From Eleusine coracana subsp. coracana (taxonomy: Eukaryota > Streptophyta > Magnoliopsida > Poales > Poaceae), in NCBI GenBank assembly GCA_032690845.1, contig CM064420.1, positions 59,508,707 through 59,572,706 on the forward strand: DNA of 64,000 nt, written 5' to 3'. How positions within the stretch are numbered: the first letter of the stretch is position 1; every line of letters begins with the position of its first letter. Shown here in pieces: positions 49,282-59,936 of the stretch. The notes beneath the pieces were generated by a model. It had not been told where the DNA came from and ran no database searches. It worked only from the letters and a program-made list of their open reading frames with translations. A program made the position numbers and the translations under genes.

Positions 49282-51402
49282 GATATACATGTGTTCTTGG
49301 ATATGTTGGTGATTAGATGATAAGGTGGTTGTTGTGATGAGCTAATTGCTACAGATATATTATTGTTGGATCACTGGATAACTTATGGTTGTGTTGTTCG
49401 AAACATAGGTGTTGTTTTTGGTTCATACACACAAGATGTTCGGTGACATACTCATGAAAGGTTAGCTTGTTTATTTGGTCATTTCTGCTGTCCCATTTTA
49501 CTCACAAACACTAAACCCTATAAAATACAAAACCAGCACAAAATTTCAACCATTCTCACAACGATTATGCACGGAGCTAGACTGAACTATATGCGGCCTG
49601 AAACATGCATAGTTGCTAGCGGCAAAATGCATTGGCTAGGTATTATCCCTCTGGCCACAACAATTATTGGAGCTCTGCTCCTTCTGTAGTTGTAAATGTT
49701 GCTATTACGTGTTGCCGCACATGTATGATGCATGTGAAGACTAGCCGATAACAATATACAACTCTCTTTTTATCTTCTCAAAGAAAATTAAAACACACAC
49801 ACGCACACGCACGCACGCACGCACGCACGCACAGAGGAAATTTCAATCAAGAAATGATTTTGCCTTTTCGGAACTGCCAAGTCTGCATCACAGCCCCAAA
49901 CGGAAGCATATAAATAATGGAAAGAGACAACCCATTCTATGGTGGTGATGATAATTAAATGGGTGATGATCAAAAGAGGCAAAAAGGTGATTCTGTGGTG
50001 TTCGAAGACATGCACACAGAAGGCTCGACCTCGAATTGTTATCGCAAATGGCTCATCTTTATTACTTGCTTCAAATTCAAACTACTGGATCTGAAAAATG
50101 AACTTGACGTATCTACTTCTAGTTCAAAGGATCTGTGTTTAGAATCCGGCCGGTCACGTAAATACGCACTCAAGGGGGAAAAAAATTGGTGCATCCGGAT
50201 TTCTGCCACGTGGACACTGCGCCTCCATCCGAGAACTCCCCGTTTGATTCTCTCGCCAAACTCAGCTCAGGGACGAGTCTGCAACACATGGCTCGTTTGA
50301 AGCCAACACCTGGGCTCCTTCCTAGCGCTCTTCCCTGTCCTCCCTCATCAGAGCACGGGTCCGTGCGAATTGCGACAATGTGTCACCGCTAGGCAAGTGT
50401 AGCGCTGTCCTCATCCATCACAATTAGAAGGAGCGTGATCGTGTTTTCGACTTTCGGTCGCAGCCATTATTGTTGTTCTCGGTTCTAACGATGGTTATGC
50501 ATCTAGTCTTTCTAGACAAAATTGCTATCTCCCTGGCAGCAAAAAGCAACAAAAACCCCAATCGATAGTGAGAAAAACACATGTCGTCGTTGCTGGAATG
50601 GGTCACTCGATCAGGGCAGCAGATGCCGTTGTTCACTAGTCTTTGCCGTTCATTGGCAGTCTCCCTGGCAGCAAAAAGCAACAAAAACCCCAATCGATAG
50701 TGAGAAAAACACATGTCGTGGTCGCTGGAATGGGTCACTCGATCAGGGCAGCAGATGCCGTTATTCACTAGTCTTTGCCGTTCATTGGCAGTCTGCCGCA
50801 GCGACAGATAACAGAGAGAGAGAGAGAGAGAGAGCGGCATTGCGGCGGTGGCCAAATGACTCAGCCGTGTGCACAAATGACCAGCCACTTTTATACATGC
50901 ATGAGTCTATGTAACCATGACCGAAGTGAAAATAATTTGGTGTGGACCGTCCGCAATTCGCCGCCATGCGAACCCACTTGGATTGCTGTCACGTGGACAC
51001 CACGCTGCCATCTGACGCGTTTAGAACATTCTCCTGCACTACTCATATTGCGCATTCCTGCAGGTGAAAAGAAATCCTATCTTAAAGCTCATCTCATTAT
51101 CTGAATAGTGTACAAGTGGCTGGTCATTCTGGGCGTTGAACTGCATGATATCAACGGGGAACGGAGTTGGAATCCGAATCCTTACACATCCAGATCTGGA
51201 CCTTACTATGCGAAATTCTGAAAGCTTTCTCTCTGCTTTTTTCACTCTGATCGCAAGATAAGTTGTGCTAATCGGGCTAGTTGCCAGATGGTTCACTCTT
51301 TGCCTTGTCTGTTCTCTCACTAGAGCATCAAGGCACATACATGTGGCACCTATTTTATGAGAGAAAGCTGTTGCACAAAGTTGACTGCCAATCATTTTCA
51401 TG

Positions 51403-51446
<44 letters not shown>

Positions 51447-51679
51447 TATGTCAGCCATAGAATAATTCTTTCCTGTTTGTGTCCATACCTTTTTCTTTCG
51501 TGGCACAAAGGTAGTAGAATACAAACCCTTTTGTAATTTTCTAAGATGCTACTAATTAGTTAGTAGTGACATGCGGCCCAACACAAGTTTTGGGTAAACG
51601 GAAATTATTTAATTAATATGCTTTTGTGTATCCGTACATGAATTTTGTTTGTTCGATTTTCATTTCCTGTTTCTTATGA
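49282..51679. other. Intergenic region with simple repeats and a tandem duplication
   Basis: Contents are a CA/CG-rich microsatellite at about 49793-49831, a 136-bp tandem duplication at about 50524-50795, a (GA)n run at about 50813-50834 and a (CT)n run at about 51405-51443. CACGTGGAC occurs at about 50207 and 50991, a G-box-like core. No gene was recognised. Confidence 0.6.
50524..50795. repeat. 136-bp tandem duplication
   Basis: Two adjacent copies begin TCTCCCTGGCAGCAAAAAGC and end TTTGCCGTTCATTGGCAG, with only a few mismatches. The near identity suggests a recent event. Confidence 0.9.
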
Positions 51680-52352
51680 GGATACATTTGATTCCTAATT
51701 AAGTCTATAAATTTTGTTTGATTTTCACTTTTTTTAAAACTTTATCATGTAAACGTTTTTTTGGTACTAAAATTATCATGATACATTGTACATTTACAAA
51801 TATCTAGAGTTCATGCGAGTATGCCATATCTTGCTATCATTCCACTTTACAAACGAGAAAAAATCATGTGATCATACCTAGTAGAATTAAGATGCCAGAT
51901 GAGAACCACGTCACACGTAGTCGTACTTTATATGCCAGTGCACAATCAGGTCACATTTAGTTGTCCCCTTTAGAAATGCCATGCTAACGACACTCTTATT
52001 ACCTGACTCCGCTTGTCAGGATTTACCTACAACTCCATCCATACGTGTAACACCTTTCGCACGGTTGTTCCTTTCCTCCATGAATGTAGTGCCGTTTAAG
52101 AGATTACCTGGCTTTGTTTGTCGGACATTACCTACCGCTCCATCCTATGCGTGTAACACCCTTCGCACGGTTGTTTGTTTCCTCTATGGAAGGAGTGTCG
52201 TTTCAAAAACTACCTGGCTCCATCTGTCATACACTTATCTACAGCTTTTAAGAAGAGTGTATGACACCTCACCATGGTTGATCCTTTCCTCCATAGGGGA
52301 GAGGGATTCATGTGAGCCTTCGGTGCCTACGTACACTTAGTATTTTCGGGCC

Positions 52353-52360
52353 TATATAAA
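52353..52360 (+). promoter_or_regulatory. TATA box in upstream 705-bp unit
   Basis: TATATAAA within GGGCCTATATAAACC, the same context as the copy about 705 bases downstream. It has no leader-like exon directly after it. Confidence 0.4.
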
Positions 52361-53058
52361 CCCTGACATGAAGGGGGTGTAGAGTGGATGTATTTGATTT
52401 CTAATTATTAAGTCTATAAATCAAATTTGTTTGCTTTTCACCTTTTGTAACTTTATCATGTAAATGTTTTTTTGGTATTAAAATTATCATAATACATTGT
52501 ACATTCACAAATATCTAGAGTTTACATGAGTATGACGTATTTTGTTATCATTCCACATTGCAGACGAGAAAAATCTTGTGATCATACCTACTAGGATTAA
52601 GATGCCAGATGAGAACCACGTCACACATAGTTGTCCTTTGTATGCCAGAGCACAATCACGTCACATTTTGTTTTACCCTTTTACAAATGCCATGCTAGTG
52701 ACACTCTGGTTATCTGGCTCCGCTTGTCGGACATTACCTACAACTCCACCCATGCGCATAACACCTTACTCATGGTTGTTCCTTTTCATCCGTAGATGGA
52801 GTGCCGTTCAAGAGATTACCTGGCTTTGTTTGTCGGACATTACCTACCGCTCCATCTTACGTGTGTAACATCCTTCGCATGGTTGTTTCTTTCCTCTATG
52901 GAAGGAGTGTCGTTTCAAAAACTACCTGGCTCCATCTGTCATAAACTTATCTACAGCTTTTAAGAAGTGTGCGTGACACATCACCATGGTTGATCCTTTC
53001 CTCCATGGGAGAGAGGGATTTGTGTGAGCCTGGGTGATACGCTTAGCATTTACGGGCC

Positions 53059-53066
53059 TATATAAA
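53059..53066 (+). promoter_or_regulatory. TATA box of the distal ACR promoter
   Basis: TATATAAA lies about 30 bases before the likely start of the upstream copy of the ACR leader exon, whose donor is at 53439. The spacing suits a functional distal promoter. Confidence 0.5.
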
Positions 53067-53122
53067 CCCCAACAGGAGAGGTGTAGAGTGTCAAGTGGCT
53101 TGCAATCGCATAGCTGGTGAGT

Positions 53123-53931
53123 ATTCCTACTAGTTCTAGTTGTTAGCTAGGAAGGGAGGCCCATTTACGGATTTACCTCTCTTACCATTCGTTTTCATCC
53201 ATCCTTTTCCTGTCCACTCTCCCTCCCTCTCACGGCCATATCATATCCTCACTCACCTCTGGCTTGTCTTTTTTCCTACTCCGTGAGATGTAGGAACAAG
53301 GAGTCAAGACCTCGAGAGCCAAGCGCAACAACAGCTAGGATCGGGAGCCGGCGGCTAACAATCAAGCAAGAAGCAGCTCATCCAGATTACCAACGAGGAA
53401 GAATAACGCAACGAGTGGAGAAGTGACACAATAACAGAGGTAATAACAGATGTCACCGTCAACATCACTTTCTCTTTTGTACTCCGCTTGATTTTAATTC
53501 TCTGCCGATTAAATTTGGCGCCTGCTGGTTTGAAGTCGAATCGAATGATTCGTTGGTGGTGTCCGATTGAGTCAGGTATTGCAAGCCTATTCCGTCGATG
53601 TGTCGGTCGCAGCCGACTTTTGTTTGGTTTTCCCCCATATTGGTGATGTTTTGACGTGTTTGCGTGTTCTGGTGCTGAATTATTGTTGTTACGCGCTGGA
53701 GTGGAAAACGTGACTTTGTTGCGGCGATGTGGTGCTGCATGCGGGCGCGTACGTGTAGCTTTCAAACCTGGTCCTGTTTTCCCTTGCGCTGCTCCTCCAT
53801 TGTCCACCCTCGTGCCGCTGACGTGTGGGTCCACGCATGTTTCAGTCGCCATCTCGGGGTTCACGCCTTCATGGTCCTTATTGTCTTTTTTTTTAAATGC
53901 AATCCAGGTCCTTATGATTAGGTGATGTATA
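53123..53931 (+). repeat. Upstream copy (A) of the ACR leader exon and start of intron 1
   Basis: This stretch matches the ACR leader region at 55725-56531. Shared blocks include GGGAGGCCCATTT, CCGTGAGATGTAGGAACA, GTCAAGACCTCG, GAGCCAAGCGCAACA, ATCCAGATTACCA and the donor AACAGAG/GTAA. The likeness then continues for about 500 bases into intron sequence (CTCTGCCGATT, GCAGCCGACTTTTGTTT, GCTGAATTATTGTTGTTACGC, GTAGCTTTCAAACCTG, TGACG.GTGGGTCCACGCA). Copy A is clearly diverged from copy B but keeps the splice donor after 53439 and the ATGTAG start-stop uORF. Confidence 0.85.
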
Positions 53932-55724
53932 GTCTGCATGAGGGACAAAGCCATCAAATTTCACGGTATTTTCTCTTGATACATCATTTTTTCCTGCCTG
54001 TGTTCAAATTTTGGTTTGCACGGTACTGAGTTTTTTTTCTTCTTAATTTAAAAGAAGCTTGTTTTGCAAAAGAAAAAGAAGTGGATGAAGTTTCCAAAAG
54101 TACCATATGTTATTCGATATGCAAGGTGTGCCAAACTTTTGGGGGTATCGTAAGATTGAGTAGAATTTCTTCTCTGGCGTGGAGGATTTTTCTTTTTTAC
54201 ACCGGCGTGGAGGATCTTGAGAAGCTTGATTGGATCATGTTATCTAGTCCAGGACAAAGTTTGGACGGTCTGTGAGAGAAATGTGAGATCCGAGCGTCAG
54301 ACAAACAAAAGCCGACCAGCAGAATGAGACGGGCCTTTTGTGATCCAACTGCGATGCCCATCAAGCTTCCTCGTGATTCACGCGGCGGCCACGGGAAGCA
54401 GCTATCGAGCTCACCCTTCCTGACCCTGAGCTACTCCTCGGGGCCCACCGGTCGGTGTCAACGAGGCCGTCCGCCACGTAGGTGAAGCGCGCCCGTACGT
54501 GTTGACGCGGGTTGCCTGCTGTACTGTCCTGTCCTGTACCAGTACCGGCACGCTAATGCAATGCCTGAGATAGCTGATGCCAATTGCCAAGCCTCTGCCC
54601 TGCTCCGCGGCTCAGAGAGAATCCACGTGACACGATCGACAGACCGATCGAGGCACTGTACATAGACCATGTGAAGAAAACGTGACCTCACACACTTAGC
54701 AATCAAGACGATATCTGGCCTCTCTGGGGCCTGAGTATTAGTGGCTTGGAGCCAGCCACTCCTCGTCACCTCGTGGTTGTTAGGTACTGTCTGGAAAGCA
54801 TGAATTTCGACGTCGCTCTCGTGCCGGCCGACTTGTCTTCGGTTTACTGCCTTCTTCCTTCTGCAGTTCGGCAGCCGCACGTCTTTCCTGAATGTGAGAA
54901 GGCAACAAACATACAACTTGTTCAACATGCAATTATTTGTCTCCTGTTAGATGCTATAGATAGATCTTGGCTCTCCACGCTCTGGTTGGTGCCCAACGCG
55001 TTTGGGTTCTTGGATGGTTTTCGACACATCGTGTTTCGTCTTTCCCGTTGCAGTTTCATGAGAGTGACTGCTACCAGTCTCCCAGCCGGCGCTTATACTT
55101 ACTTCCAATTCCAAATGATCAATAGTAGGGCGTCTTTCATTTACTTTGTTCTTTGTCAGGAAGGATAAGTTTTGCATATAATTATTCGTTGCGTAATCAT
55201 TGACGCAACGCTAGCAGTTGGTCATTTCACTTTGCTTTTTTCTTCCCCTTGTGTTGGAGCATCTGCATCTCGAACTCAGATCGTTTTTTTTTTTTTTGGG
55301 GGGGGGGGGGGGGGGTCATTTTTTACATGTTACTATCCGTCGTCTTTATTCGACAGGAAGATAAAATTTGACCGCGACAGCAGTGACAAAGCTCATGAGC
55401 TTTCTAATAGGAGGGAGGATCCCCATCAGTCCCAGGTGGACACTAGTTAATCAAGCAATTAAAGGAGGCCTAAAGATTCATGCTTTGCGACCACTAATGA
55501 CCAAGCAGCGAATTTTGCCTCGTGGCCCTCCTCCGCGCCGCGCCGCGCACCTGGGCGCAACCGGGAATCTGACGGCGCGCGCGGGATCGAAGGATTTGTC
55601 ATCGTGTTGGCCAAGAGGCATTTTTCTTTCGTTCCCGTCCAGTCACACTGACGTGGTGCCCGATTCCTCGGTGCCTATTCTATTTGCAAAGCCGCACCGC
55701 CGGTGACTGTTGTGTGTTGCTGCT
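53932..55724. other. Region between the two ACR leader copies
   Basis: This 1.8 kb would be intron for transcripts from the distal leader and promoter for those from the proximal one. A T14-G18 run is at 55284-55315. Short frames occur on both strands but none looks like a gene. Confidence 0.55.
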
Positions 55725-56531
55725 ACCTGCTAGTTGCTAGGGCGGGAGGCCCATTTGCCTCTCTCGCCATCCGTTTTCATCCATATCTCCCTCCCTTTTG
55801 CCATCCCTTTTCCCGATTTGATTCTTCCTCTCCTGTCCACCCTCCTCTCTCGGGCTCTCGGCCCTATCATATCCTTGCTCGCCTCCTCCTGCTTCTCCTC
55901 TGCTTCCTCCGTGAGATGTAGGAACAGCGGGTCAAGACCTCGCGAGCCAAGCGCAACAGCAGCTTAGGATCGGGAGGCGCGGCGCCTGAGCAAGCAAGAA
56001 GCTTATCCAGATTACCAGCGCGGACACAAGAACAGAGGTAAACATAGCCGCCGCCGCCGCCGCCGCAGCCAAAATCGATTGCTCTTTCTTGATTTCTCTG
56101 CCGATTTTAAGTTTGGTGCTGCCGGTTTGAAGTCGATCGAATCGAATTGAATGATTGGTTGGTGTCCGGTTGAGTGAGGTGGCGCGAGGCGATTCCGCCG
56201 GTGTGTCGGCTGCAGCCGACTTTTGTTTTTGTTTTCCCCCCCTCTCGGTGATGTTGTGTTCCACTGCTGAATTATTGTTGTTACGCTAGCTGGATTGGGA
56301 AAGCGGGGCGAGGTGGTGGCTGACGAGGAGCCTGCGTGCGTGTAGCTTTCAAACCTGATCCTGTTTGTGCTTGCGCGGCTCCCTCCATTTTCCACCCTCG
56401 TGCGGCTGACGCGTGGGTCCACGCACGTAGGCGAATGTTCGGTCGCCATCTTGGGATTCACGGTCCTTACTTTTTTCTTGTACGCAAATCCTGGTCCTCA
56501 TGATTAGGATGATTGGGTTGGGTGATGTTTT
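55725..56531 (+). other. Proximal copy (B) of the ACR leader exon and start of intron 1
   Basis: A pyrimidine-rich start leads into a noncoding exon ending AACAGAG/GTAAAC after 56037. The only upstream ATG in this leader is the start-stop codon pair ATGTAG at 55916-55921. Further proposed noncoding exon sequence is 56763-56807 and 57126-57154. A (GCC)n run lies just inside the intron. Confidence 0.65.
55916..55921 (+). promoter_or_regulatory. Start-stop uORF (ATGTAG) in the ACR leader
   Basis: ATG directly followed by TAG, in CCGTGAGATGTAGGAACA. It is the only ATG I can find in the spliced proximal leader before the main start at 57155. The same six bases in the same context occur in the upstream copy at 53288-53293. 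Start-stop uORFs are known to stall ribosomes in plants, for example AUGUAA in the boron-responsive NIP5;1 leader. Confidence 0.5.
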
Positions 56532-56883
56532 CCCTATTTATTACAGTTGTTCCGTGGTAGAGAAATGCAAGTCGTTCTTCCTCTGCATAAACTTGCGTAT
56601 TCCAGTGTCCAGGCTGAATTGATAAAAACTTCTGATGAACATGCAAGTCATGCAGTAGGGTAAATGTCCGTGTTCAGAAACTGATGGAATTCTGCTACTG
56701 ACTTTTTCAGGGTACCAAAAATTCAGCACAAGCTTTTAAGTGAAGCTTCCGATTCTTTGCAGTGAAGGGGAGTTTCAAGGTCCCCTGAAAGGAGAATCTA
56801 GTGAAAGGTAGGTTTGGACTGTTCGCAGGAATGATTAGATCCTCTCTGCAACGAATTTCATCACTGCATCCTCGATGATTTTA

Positions 56884-56968
56884 TGGACTGAGGTCTCTTA
56901 CTCTGATGATTGTGGACTAAGGTCTCTTACTCTGATGATTGTGGACTGAGGTTTCTTACTCTGATGAT
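56884..56968. repeat. Three tandem copies of a roughly 30-bp unit in an ACR leader intron
   Basis: TGGACTGAGGTCTCTTACTC followed by TGATGATTG is repeated three times with single-base changes, between the second and third leader exons. Confidence 0.85.
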
Positions 56969-57154
56969 CGCATAACATCATATATGGATCACATACATCT
57001 TTTATTCCTTTGAAAAAAAAAGAGATTTATTAACTTCAAAGTGTACACTGCTTTTGTGGTTACGCACCTTGTATTTGGACGTGATATCGTTACGCAAAAT
57101 AATGTCTGTCTCATGTTTGTCTCAGTGGAAGGATCCCGTCCTCGCCTTTGGAAG

Positions 57155-59114
57155 ATGTTGCCTTACTTTGACCCGGAGTACGAGAACTTCAACCAGCGCA
57201 TCAACCCTCCCAGGTCCTAATTTTTCCACACTAAACTTGAGAACTCCCAACACATTCCCGCTACTGGGTCAGAGCAAACTCTGCTTCTTTGTGTTGTGTG
57301 CTTATAGAACAGTGGTAATTTTGCAGGGTGTGCATTGACAACGGCACATGCAAAGACATCACCTTAGTGAAGGTAAGACAGAATTCTGATGTCGTCAACC
57401 CCAATTGTATCTTAAATGGAGATGTTCACTTAATTTCGTCTCTGTTCGCCTTTGGATTTCAGGTTGACAGCATGAACAGGAATGGCATCCTGCTTGAGGT
57501 GTTGCAGGTCCTGAGTGACCTCGACCTCCACATCTCCAAGGCTTATATCACCTCGGATGGTGGATGGTTCATGGATGGTAAGAGTGGCTAGTAGCACCTG
57601 AACTTGAACTCATATATGTGTATATAGTTCAAAGACTTAACTGCATGTTGCAACATTGGTGCAGTGTTTCATTGCGTGGATAAGCAAGGACAGAAGGTCA
57701 CTGATGAGAAGACCATCAAGTACATTGAGAAGGTTAGGCAAAATCCTCACCTTCTGTCTGTCAGTCTCTCTGCAGCATAGTAGTGCAATCCTTCACTGAA
57801 TTCTTGCATCCATGTTTGTTTATCTTTGTCAGGCACTGGGTCCGGAGAGCAACTTGTTGGGCGCCACCAAAGGCAGCAGCTCGCCGGGGAGGTCGGTGGG
57901 CCTCCACTCGATCGGCGACCACACCGCCATCGAGCTCAAGGGCCCCGACCGCACGGGCCTCCTCTCGGAGATCTTCGCCGTGCTGGCGGAGCTCCAGTGC
58001 AACGTCCTGGCCGCGGAGATGTGGACCCACCGCACCCGCGTGGCCTGCGTGGTGTACGTGAACGACGTGGCCACGGGCCGGGCCATCGGCGACGACGGCG
58101 GCGACCCGCGCCGCCTGTCCCGCATCGAGGACCGCCTCCGGCACGTGCTCCGCGGTGGCTACGGCGGCGGCGACGCGCTGGCCGCGCTCGCCAACTTCGC
58201 CGTGGGCCCCGCGTCGCACGTGGACCGGCGGTTGCACCAGCTGATGCACGCCGACGTGGACGTGGCCCAGGCGGCCCAGGCGGACGGAGGAGAGGGCGGG
58301 CCCACGGTGACGGTGGAGCACTGCGTGGAGAAGTCCTACTCGGTGGTCAACGTCAAGTGCAAGGACCGGTCCAAGCTGCTGTACGACATCGTGTGCACGC
58401 TCACGGACATGGAGTACGTCGTCTTCCATGCCGCCGTCACCTCCGAAGCGTCCTACGGCGTGCAGGTATGTACTGTACACAATTTTTTTTTTCTTCTTCT
58501 TCTGATTGTGCAGCGTGGTGCCGTTCAAGTCAGCATCTCAGGCGTTTCTTCTTCATTCAGGAGCTGTACATTCGCCGCAAGGACGGCAAGACGCTTTCGA
58601 AAGACGAAGCGGAGAAGGTGATGAGGTGCCTGGAAGCCGCCATCTCCAGACGAGTCTGCGAGGTACATACTATATGACATTTCAAAAGGGCGCGGGAAAA
58701 TTAATCCTCAGTGCTCTGCTTGTCGATCGCGCCACATTCAGGCACTGCTGACACGTGCAACGCCACATATGTGCGCAGGGCTTCACCCTGGAGCTGTGCG
58801 GGCGGGACCGGGTGGGCCTGCTGTCTGACGTCACCCGGGTGCTCCGTGAGCACGGGCTGACGGTGACCCGCGCCGGCGTGACGACGGTGGGGCAGCAGGC
58901 CATAAACGTGTTCTACGTGCGGGACCCCTCGGGCAAGCCGGTGGACATGAAGACCATCGAGGGGCTGCGCGGGGAGGTGGGCCAGACCCTCATGCTCAAC
59001 GTCAAGAGCGTGCCCGCCCCCACCGTCAAGCCGCCGGAGCCCGCCCGCTCTTCGGGCATGGCCAGGACCAGCTTCTTCTCCTTCGGCAACCTCTTCGCCA
59101 AGCTCCGGGCCTGA
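57155..59114 (+). CDS. ACR: ACT-domain-repeat protein (ACR family)
   Basis: Plant ACR proteins carry four ACT domains and resemble the sensing part of bacterial GlnD; they are thought to bind amino acids and regulate metabolism, but ligands and partners are mostly unknown. Coding exons 57155-57213, 57327-57372, 57463-57577, 57665-57732, 57833-58465, 58561-58662 and 58779-59114 give 452 aa, the family's usual size. The start MLPYFDPEYENFNQRINPP is the conserved ACR N-terminus. The ACT repeats begin near residues 34 (VKVDSMNRNGILLEVLQVLSD), 125 (IELKGPDRTGLLSEIFAVLAE), 270 (VNVKCKDRSKLLYDIVCTLTD) and 343 (LELCGRDRVGLLSDVTRVLRE). The last three exons are extremely GC-rich, unlike the AT-rich first four. 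The promoter and leader have been duplicated upstream. Confidence 0.94.
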
Positions 59115-59936
59115 CCAATTGGTCGGTCGTGTAATTTCTGTAGGGATGAGTTGAACTAGACTAGTTGGAGACAAGTGAGGAAGAGGGGGAGGGTAACTGA
59201 ATGCGACATGTGGCAGCTGTGGCTGTGTAGTTCATAAGGAGCTCATTGCTCAATCAGGGTTCAAGGTACCCAGACTGGTGGTTCAGTACAATGCAGGCTG
59301 CAGACTGCTTGTTGAGGGGTATCAGTGCATTTGGTTATCTGCATGTTCGTCTGATCTGCATCATTTTGCATCCGAGATGCTGCTGTAGCCTGCAGAAAGT
59401 CCAATGATTATCCATCCCCTGAGCTAGCTGAACATTCCATCTTTTTGCTCGACTTCCGTCTTCATCAATGTTTTAAGTAGGAGCAGCAAGACATCATTTT
59501 CTTATACTAGTCAAGTTTATGTACAGACAGGACAGCAAGGCACTCTGTTTGGCGATAACAGTGTAGATTGTCAAAATCAAGTTACAGAATGCCCCAAAGT
59601 ATATGTCCATGCTAGAATTTCACAAGGATCTGTCCTTTTCTTCTTTTGACAACAACAATACCAATCAACAATTACAAAAGCACGACACGATTGAACTGAA
59701 TCTATTTCCCAAAGAAAAAAGAAAGAAAAAGATGACTGATCACCTACTGTTTCATGGGAGAGACGAGAGAAGAGCGAGAGTCTGAATTCTCAGTCTGACA
59801 GTGCTGAATTAGCATCTACACGTATATCCATGATACAAAGGGTGCTAATGTACGATCCTGACCCCCACTGTTTTGAAGCATATATATTTGACAAAAACAT
59901 TTCATACATCTGCTGGTAACTCATCTTCTTAAACAC
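59115..59936. other. Convergent spacer, ACR / DnaJ genes
   Basis: The two stop codons face each other across 0.8 kb, which should hold both 3' UTRs. I see no other feature. Confidence 0.6.

Larger units (their letters stand above)
51680..53090 (+). repeat. Tandem pair of 705-bp units, each ending in a TATA box
   Basis: The stretch from about 51680 to 52387 is repeated from about 52386 to 53090. Shared blocks include CATTGTACATT(T/C)ACAAATATCTAGAG and GGGCCTATATAAACC near the end of each unit. Inside each unit are about 2.5 diverged copies of a 106-base sub-repeat (TACCTGGCTCCG...TGTAACACCTTTCGCAC...). The second unit runs straight into the duplicated leader exon of the ACR gene, so the units are probably promoter DNA of that gene. 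A transposon origin cannot be excluded. Confidence 0.8.

Noticed and set aside
49793..49831. CA/GCAC-rich run considered as a CRISPR-like or regulatory repeat
   Set aside because: It is a simple microsatellite with two- to four-base units and no spacers.
57826..58677. Long frames overlapping the large ACR exon on both strands
   Set aside because: Very GC-rich exons produce shadow frames; the frame with ACT motifs and matching splice phases is the real one.
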